Assembly (NCBI GenBank): GCA_000442125.1
Contig: KE546975.1
Coordinates: 248,001-312,000 of the forward strand
DNA length: 64,000 nt
Reading direction: 5' to 3'
Origin: Opeltia flavorubescens
Taxonomy: Eukaryota > Ascomycota > Lecanoromycetes > Teloschistales > Teloschistaceae
The stretch's first letter is position 1; each line of letters begins with the position of its first letter. The notes under the pieces were generated by a model. That model saw only the letters and a program-made list of their open reading frames with translations, ran no database searches and was not told where the DNA came from. Positions 57,129 to 64,000 of the stretch are shown one piece after another. A program made the translations under genes and the position numbers.

Positions 57129-60100
57129 ATGAATGTCTTGACGAAAGGACTGATAACCTTACTGGCAATACTATGTTATTCAGTCGCCGGTACGTAGACA
57201 AGATATCATCGAAGAAACAATGCTGACAGTACGAAGCACATAGTCATCACGACAATGCTGCTGGTACACACAAGCATAATCATAAACACAAACATCTCAA
57301 GCGCAAAGAATCCGTTGCACTCGAGCCAAGGGCCACAAAGACAGGCCATGTCTGTGCTGGTGATGTGTCTTGGGCAAGCCCTGAAATCGTTTCTGGCGTT
57401 CTGGTACGTCTCTTGTCCGATCCAAGTCGTTCTCCTTTGTCACATTTTGTGAGCCGTATGAGATGTATCCCATCCCTGGCCACAAATGGCACTCAAAAGC
57501 TTGGCACCGCATCGTTACCACGGCTTCACCCCTGGTTTTAGTGCCATGGCCAGGGATGGGATAGCATCTTTGGAGCCGTTGTCCGGCTCGCTTGCCTCTA
57601 ATGTCATGTATCCAGAACGACGCTTATCAGTCCTCTTTCTAGGGAGACGGGCAACTGTACGCAGACATGGATGGGGACGGCCTCCAAGATACGGTGTATA
57701 TTACAGACGATGGCCGTATCTCTGTCTGGCTGAATGGTCAACCAGTCTCTTCAAGCAACAACGGACAACCGGTTGTGACTGGCATCAACGCTAAACGTGA
57801 GCAGTACCGCCTCGCTGACGTCAACGGCGACGGCAAAGCAGATCTAATTGTCGTCGAGATGAATACTGGTATTATCTCAGCTTGGCTCAATGCTGGCTCC
57901 AGGGTTTGGACACCGGTTGGTATGATCAGTCCAGCTGTGGGTGATGCGGCTGGCGTCAGATTTGCAGATGTCACGGTATGTCCAAGCTTCCATTGTCTTC
58001 ATATCAAGTCCGTGTTATCAAATGTGAATGGGAAAACAAGACTGATAAGCTCTGGCAATAGGGTGATGGCAAAGAGGACTTGGTCTGGCTCGATGAGACA
58101 GCCCGAATGACCATCTATCGTAATGATTACGACCCGACTTCACGAAAATTTTACTGGAACAAGATCGCAAGCAGCCTCGACATCGGGGGACAGAATCGAA
58201 GTTGGATCCAGTTTGCTGACATCGACGGAGATAAACGAGCTGATTTCCTTTGGGTCTATCCTACATACGGAACGACTGTAGCTTGGATGAATAAGGATCC
58301 TACTAAACTAAATGGTTGGGTCCGCTCTACCACTGCCAGTACGATCGACCCCTCTCACACCGTCTCGCTCGGCGATCAAATCATATTCGCCCGCATCTAT
58401 GTTCCGTATGGACGGGCTGACTATATCATTATCAACGCGTGGAACACGACCACCGTAGCCTTTAGGAACTTATGCAACAACTACGCGCCTGGATCATCTA
58501 GTGGCACTGACCAAGCTGGCAGTGGGGGCAATCATAGTGTATCAAGTATGTAACATAGCTCACATATCAATGACCTGATCGAGTTGTGACTGATACGTGT
58601 GTATTCCCGTAGATTCCGCCACTACCGTACAGGGGTCTAGGCCAGTCAGCTCCATTATCATTTCTTCGACTATTGTGACAGTGAGGCCTTTGCAGTCCCT
58701 TTCTCGCAGAGATGACACAACATACACAACAACAATAGCACCATCGACAACCTCTATAGGGATTCTTTCCAACTCTACAGCTCCTTCCGTCACCTCAACT
58801 ATCACGTCAGATGACAGCGCCCACCACCCCAAGCCGAGACCTCGACCTCGTCCAAATCCGCGACCACCGCCAAACGAACCGCCTCCTGAGGCCCCTCCCG
58901 CAGAGCCTCCAGTTCCAGAGGCTCCGATACCAATCAAGCCACCCGTTGATGCGCCTCCGCTGCCCCCGAAGCCGCCTACCATCCCTCCAGACCCTTTGAA
59001 TCCTCTGATTAAACCTCCAGTTCCACCACAGCCTCCTATTCCAATTCATCCCGCACCGCCAGATCCGATAGATCCTTTCATTCCAATAGCTGGGACCATT
59101 TTTGGAGGGCTTATAGGTTTGGGAGGGACAGGGTTAGGAGGGGCACCACCCCCTCCACCCCCACCGCCGGGAAACCCATTGCCGCCACCCCCTCCTCCTC
59201 CGCCTCCCCCGGCGAAACCGAACCCAGAACCCGAGCCCGAGCCCGAGCCCAAGCCAGATGAGCAACAAACGCAGAGTCGGCCTTCAAGTCAATCAGAGCA
59301 GCGTTCGAGCCAATCAACTCGGTCGTCGAGCAGATCAAGTTCAAGTCGTTCCTCGAGCACATCGTCAACTTCAAGTTCAAGCTCAAGTTCAAGTTCAAGT
59401 TCCAGTAGCTCCAGTAGTTCGTCATGCTCAAAAAGTGCGGTAACAAATTACTACGTGTCCTGTCTTAGTATTTCTGGGAGCAAGTCGTGCCAAACAACGA
59501 GCACTTCTGTCGCTAGTGGATGTAGCACGACAGGAACCACCATCACAACGACAACTTCGTCAGCTAGTCAATGTGCCGCTTCTATATCAATAAGCCCAGA
59601 TGATTCACAGGCAAGTTACACAATTTTCCCCTGGAATATGGAGTTCCAAGTACTGAACAAAAATTAGGGGGAGGATGGTGATCCGAATTCATCACAACGG
59701 TCTTCATGCTCTGCTTCAACCGTAACTAATGTCGTGGTGTCTTGTGGTACGAAATCTGGCTCAGCAACCTGCAGCACAGTCAGTAGATCTGTTGCAACGG
59801 GATGTTCTACGACAGGAAGAACGACTACAACGTCAACAACAGCAAGCTCTTGTCCAGCTTCCATCAGCATAGATCCCAATGAGGACCAAGTAGTTTATAT
59901 CCTCCTTTAGCATTGTCATTCTCGCATACTAAGTATTCTTAGGGGAACGATGGCACGCCTTCAACCACTTCTTCATCATGTTCTTCACGGTCAACCGTGA
60001 CCAATCTTTGGGTATCTTGTGGAACGATAACGTCAGGTTCAGCATCAAGAAGCTGTCGCACTGTGAGCTCGTCTGTTGCGACTGGCTGTCGAATAAATGC

Positions 60101-62477
60101 CACCACGATCACCACTTCTTCAGCAAGCTCCTGTCCTACAATCAGTTTAGACCCAAATGACGATCAGGGATCGTGCGGCAATGATACATCAAGCACGACA
60201 TCAAGCAGATGTTCTCCGTCAACAGTTACCAACCGATATGTCACCTGCGCGTCGGGAACTTCTGGCTGTAAAACCGTTTCAAGCTCTGTCACGAGAGGTT
60301 GCAATGTTACCGCCACCACTAGCACTGCTTCTAGCTGTCCCAGAGTGACTCTGGATCCAAATGAAGTCAGTAATGGGCAATTCTTTTTTTCCCCTTTTTT
60401 CCCCTTTTCCCCCCTTTTCCCCCCTTTTTTTTCCCATTTTTTTTTCCTTTTGGGAAATGATCACTGACCAATGAGAAAAGGACCAAGGGAGTAATGATAT
60501 GAATAGTACGACATCGAGCGTATGTTCTCCGTCGATGGTCACTAATCTCCACGTTTCTTGCGCATCGGGAACTTCTGCGTGCAAAACGATTTCAAGCTCT
60601 GTCACGAGAGGTTGTAATATCACCGCCACAACTAGCACTGCTTCAAGCTGCCCAAGGGTGACATTGGACCCAAATGACGATCAAGGCTCTTGCGGCAATG
60701 ATACGACAAGCACGACATCGAAATGTTCAGCTTCAATGGTCACTAATCTATACGTTTCATGTATGTCGGGAACTTCTGCGTGCAAAACAATTTCAAGCTC
60801 TGTCACGAGAGGTTGCAATATCACTGCCACGACGAGCACAACTACTTCGGCGGCAGCATGTTCCGCGACCGTAGACCCTCTTGATGATCAAGGTGAGGAT
60901 AGCGATGGTGATGGCGATGTCACTACAACCACAAGTTCCTCAAAGTCGACGTCTGGAACGTCAACATCTAGCACCAAAGCAATCGCTACATCGAAGACCA
61001 GTCCATCAGTAAGCAGGACATCAACATCTAGCACTAAGGCTACAACGACATCGAAGACCAAAACATCAATAAGCGGAATAATTATGAGTACAACGAAATC
61101 TTCGACGTCAGGTTCATCATCATCAAGGAAGAGTACTACGCAGAAGGATACCACCACAACACCGTCTTTCCAAACAAGTTCCTCTAAGACCAATACAACG
61201 TCCTCCTCGCATACGAGCTCATCATCAACGAGATCAACCCAGACGCCGAGTGCATCTTCAAAGACGAGTTCAACGTCTTCATCCAAATCGCCTTCGTCAA
61301 CGAAGACCACTATTAGACTTACCGTACCGCTAAGAACGTCATCTAGATCAAACAGCACGTCGACGTCCACTTCATCTAGAAACTCTACTACATCAAGCAC
61401 CACGTCGACGTCCAATTCATCTAGAAAATCTACGTCTCCCACGGTCAGATCCACAACAACTTCTAAGTTGTCGTCATCTTCAACGGTCAACTCCACAACG
61501 ACATCAAAGTCCTCGTCATCCTCATCTCAGGGGTCTACAATGCGGTCGATTTCACCACCACCAAAGCCAACACCAACCTCGGTGTCGAACCCTCCACCTC
61601 CATCTACGACGCTTCAGCCTCCAATCTCGGGGATCACAATTGATAACAGCTCGCAGTATGAGATAGGATATCAATCAGACTGTGCGTATGAATCAGGATT
61701 CTATTTTCGCGCTAGCTGCCGTAGCCGGTATGGGGTTTTCTACGACCGTCGGAGTTGGAGTAAAAACTTTGTTTGCGGCATACCGGCGATTGCCTGGGAT
61801 GACTGGCAGAATAATACGGATACAGATTTCCCTGTTCCGCCGGCTCACGTGGGGCCATTCAGTGATGAATTCGCTGCGGTGAAGAACTGCCAATACGATC
61901 GGACAAAGGATAGTACTGCTGGGACACTTCTGTGCGACGATATTCGTGGCATACGTCACAGTGGTACATGCCGAAAGATCGATCAAGATCGGTTCACATG
62001 CAAGACGGATGAATTCCCGGATTTCACTTGGAAGCCCCAGGTGATCTGTCACATTATTACCCAACCTCAGCTCGCAGATTGTTTCAACGAGACCGCTCCC
62101 ACCGACCTCCAACTTGACAAGGGCTCGACCATGGCTTTGGTCGGTCACGACCAGATCAACGATGTTATCAGACGCGAATGTCCCCGCTCCAGCGGCGTCA
62201 TCCATGATTGGGGTGACGACTACAAGGACGGTGATAAGGTTGTCCATATCAGAGCTATCTCCGCACCTCAAAAAGGCTATAAAGATGTGGAATGGGAGAA
62301 AAGTCAATGCGAGGACAACTTCGCCAAGGTGCTGGATAACTGTAAGTGTATTCGTTACTTCGAGATGTTTTCTACTATGCAAAGTACTTGGCTAATCAGA
62401 AACTAGGCCCGGACTATGGAGGCCGCGCACATACGGATGGTGTAGAATACCTTGTCTATGGCTACTACAATCCTTAA
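57129..62477 (+). CDS. Giant secreted mosaic protein: FG-GAP, polyPro, Cys modules, mucin stalk
   Basis: The proposed exons are 57129-57193, 57244-57403, 57643-57975, 58062-58545, 58613-59610, 59668-59889, 59943-60365, 60481-62341 and 62407-62477, about 1538 residues. The order is: signal peptide (MNVLTKGLITLLAILCYSVA); His/Lys-rich propiece; FG-GAP/VCBS-like beta-propeller repeats with Asp-rich loops (ADMDGDGLQDTVYI, ADVNGDGKADLIVV, ADIDGDKRADFLWV); Pro-rich belt with a Gly-rich hydrophobic patch; Ser run; six five-cysteine modules; about 240 residues of Ser/Thr stalk; and a Cys-rich C-terminal domain ending in CEDNFAKVLDNCPDYGGR. The tail resembles C-terminal tails I recall on fungal chitinase-like secreted proteins. 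There is no catalytic domain in view. A cell-surface or matrix adhesin is inferred. The interval 57404-57642 may hide another exon. Confidence 0.8.
59336..59406 (+). repeat. Hexanucleotide repeat coding a serine run
   Basis: Imperfect tandem units of tcaagt/tcaagc encode the long Ser run before the first Cys module. Such a tract can change length by slippage without breaking the frame, altering linker length. Confidence 0.85.
59425..60891 (+). repeat. Six tandem five-cysteine modules
   Basis: Modules begin at 59425, 59707, 59979, 60210, 60523 and 60724. Each follows C-S-x-S-x-V-T-N-x-x-V-S/T-C, a short Ser/Gly loop with a third Cys before a T-[VI]-S-S-S-V block, then G-C, and a last Cys before a D-P-x-D-D-Q end. 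Introns after modules 1, 2 and 4 are all phase 0 and sit at or within this terminal DPxDDQ. The linker GSCGNDT recurs after module 3 and after module 5, so modules 3-4 and 5-6 look like copies of one two-module block. Confidence 0.9.
60379..60451 (+). repeat. Pure C/T tract inside an intron
   Basis: About 70 bases made almost only of alternating runs of T (4-10) and C (3-6), within the intron 60366-60480. It acts as an extended polypyrimidine tract before the acceptor and is a likely length-variable microsatellite. Confidence 0.85.
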
Positions 62478-64000
62478 GAATTCGCACAGTAGACGATGGT
62501 AAATTGGGAATACGGATCGTAGCCATGCAGAGGTCGTTGGATAGATACGGAGGGAAGTGGTCATTGGATGAACAGGACAGGAGTTTTGTATCATAGACAT
62601 GCTTGCATGTACATATCATATCATTCAATAAGATTTTTGCAACTACAACCAGTTCCATGCGCGTGAGCCCCAAGTTTCAAGCACCATTCCCTCAGACTTG
62701 GACTTTTCATATCTTCTTACTCCAAGCCTGATGGTGAAGGGGCTTCCCATATCATGATATTATTTGAGACAAGGCCAAGACTCTCAACGTCCCGTTCGTT
62801 GAGTGCATATTCCTTTCTGAACCTGACTGTTGGCAGGATGGAAAGCGTTGACATGACCCAGGAGGTAGGAGAGTCGGGAAATAGAGATGCGTTCAAGCAA
62901 GGAGTAATGACTGTCCATGACAAGTTACAAGATCCTTATAACATTCAAAACACCCGCGACAGGAGTAACACAGCTACACGAGGCATCGAGATTCACCGAC
63001 ATCATATCCGACAGCCTTTACTGGATGGCGCCTACACTCATCCGGAAGGTCGTGTGATTTTCCAAAACCCTGGTTTCTACCCACTCGATATCAAGCTGAA
63101 CTGGCTGCAGACCGCAGTAACCCGGCTTATTCTTTCACCTCCGATAATGGCTCCAAATCATTTTGCATGTCCATTTCAAAGGCAGGCGACGTTGCGTCCC
63201 TCTGGAGTCGCATTGGGATTTTGCTCATAGCATTGAGTAGATTGGATAATGAATGAGCGTAATCAGAAGCTTCGGCAATTATTAGCATTACTCCGATCGA
63301 ATACAAACTGAGTAAGTCTAGTAGAGAGTTCTTGACTGGTTTCTGATCTGTAGCAGCGGGAGCAGACCGCTCGCCGATGATCCATATGCGTACCAAGGTA
63401 GGGTGGTTATCGCGGTGACCCATGAGAAAGCGTTGAATATCTTTGATGAGGCTACGAGAAACGCGAGGGCGATTGGCTGCAGGGAAGTAAAGGAAAGTCA
63501 ATAAAGGGGTGGATGGCTGGACTCGTGGGCGAGATCCTCGCGAATTCTGATTGATTAGTACACCATGTCAAATCAGATCCGGTTGAAGCCGGCTCCGTCG
63601 GTGTATTTCAAAGACACGTGGGTATTGGTGTTTGATTTGTCGGCAAGCTTGATGAAATCTGTTGTTCGAATATTCATCCACGTGAGGATATCGAGTTTTG
63701 GTGACCTTGTTTTCTGCTGAGCTCGTAAATTCCGTCGCAAGGATAATCCTGTCTTTCAAGTAGGTAGTGTCTGCAGCGGTTCAGGCTTCGAATGTCGAGC
63801 ATAGGAAGGATGTCTGAAGTCTATGACTTCGTTGATTGATGAGTGCGCAAAGTTTTGTCGCTTGGCTGCTCTGCTCTCTCCGGGAAGAATTTGACTCAAG
63901 ACCTTCAGGCTTAAATGATTGCGACATGGCCGAGTACTCGAAAAGCTGTGACTCTTTTGTAGGTGTTTTGTGATCCGTCGTCTCATGGGAAAGAGGTTTT
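62478..64000 (-). other. Fragmentary coding signals at right edge
   Basis: Several minus-strand frames look protein-like but do not join cleanly: ILTWMNIRTTDFIKLADKSN (near 63570-63690), then after a good acceptor (ttccctgcag, about 63484) NRPRVSRSLIKDIQRFLMGH and a LSLYSIGVMLIIAEASDYAH block ending at 63127, then PVQLDIEWVETRVLENHTTF (about 63025-63110), and finally YALNERDVESLGLVSNNIMI ending at 62717. In-frame stops separate the last two parts. Either a multi-exon gene I cannot resolve or a decayed gene lies here. No family is recognised. Confidence 0.35.

Noticed and set aside
58560-61496. Long minus-strand frames opposite the mosaic gene (Gly-rich 140 aa and Val/Asp-rich 202 aa)
   Set aside because: They are mirror images of the Pro-rich and Ser/Thr-rich coding repeats on the plus strand and have no start context or splice partners.

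Overview
The window is nuclear DNA of a filamentous ascomycete (Pezizomycotina). Genes lie on both strands and carry short GT-AG introns of about 45-60 bases, often with a CTAAC-like branch site. The gene content fits this group: Sel1-repeat HRD3, MDM12, GWT1, an SFP1-type zinc-finger protein, a Clr5-domain protein, an RTA1 transporter, a UstYa/DUF3328 oxidase and a Pth11-like rhodopsin-domain receptor. A leotiomycete-like source is my guess from family resemblance and was not tested. Two isolated N bases (6477 and 23009) show that this is an assembled scaffold. Most exon joins below were derived by hand from splice signals and reading-frame continuity, and the coding phases add up for each multi-exon gene listed.

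Layout. 1-11 kb: a DUF7624-type protein, a BAP31/Yet-like ER protein, a Clr5-domain protein and a basic coiled-coil protein, all on the minus strand. 12.6-15.4 kb: the ERAD factor HRD3. 15.8-21.4 kb: an accessory-looking stretch with an RTA1 exporter, a UstYa-type oxidase, an unannotated small secreted peptide and a Pth11-like receptor. 22-29.3 kb: SFP1-like factor divergent from MDM12, an F-box protein and a conserved membrane-anchored or secreted protein. 29.4-33.8 kb: gene-poor, with two weak candidate genes. 33.8-43.8 kb: a small Ser-rich protein, GWT1, a GFA/CENP-V enzyme, a large disordered protein, an SRPBCC protein and the recombination factor SFR1/MEI5. 44.1-45.3 kb: a GH45 endoglucanase with a TATA box. 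45.3-48.3 kb: gene-poor, holding a duplicated 64-bp element built of three hairpins. 48.3-56.2 kb: an MFS antiporter, MCR1, an Rrg1/Efm2-like lysine methyltransferase and DUS3. 57.1-62.5 kb: one very large secreted mosaic protein. 62.5-64 kb: fragmentary coding signals running toward the right edge.

Most genes are housekeeping and unrelated in pathway. Several serve the secretory system (HRD3 for ERAD, BAP31-like for ER export, GWT1 for GPI anchors) and mitochondria (MDM12, MCR1). The accessory elements that look most worth study are three. The first is the mosaic gene at 57129-62477, with FG-GAP/VCBS repeats, a polyproline belt, six five-cysteine modules, a mucin-like stalk and a cysteine-rich tail. 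The second is the UstYa/RTA1/small-peptide neighbourhood at 15.8-19 kb. The third is the triple-hairpin repeat near 46.7 kb. A further pattern recurs across many genes: the coding strand is C-rich in its 5-prime half and switches sharply to G-rich in its 3-prime half.
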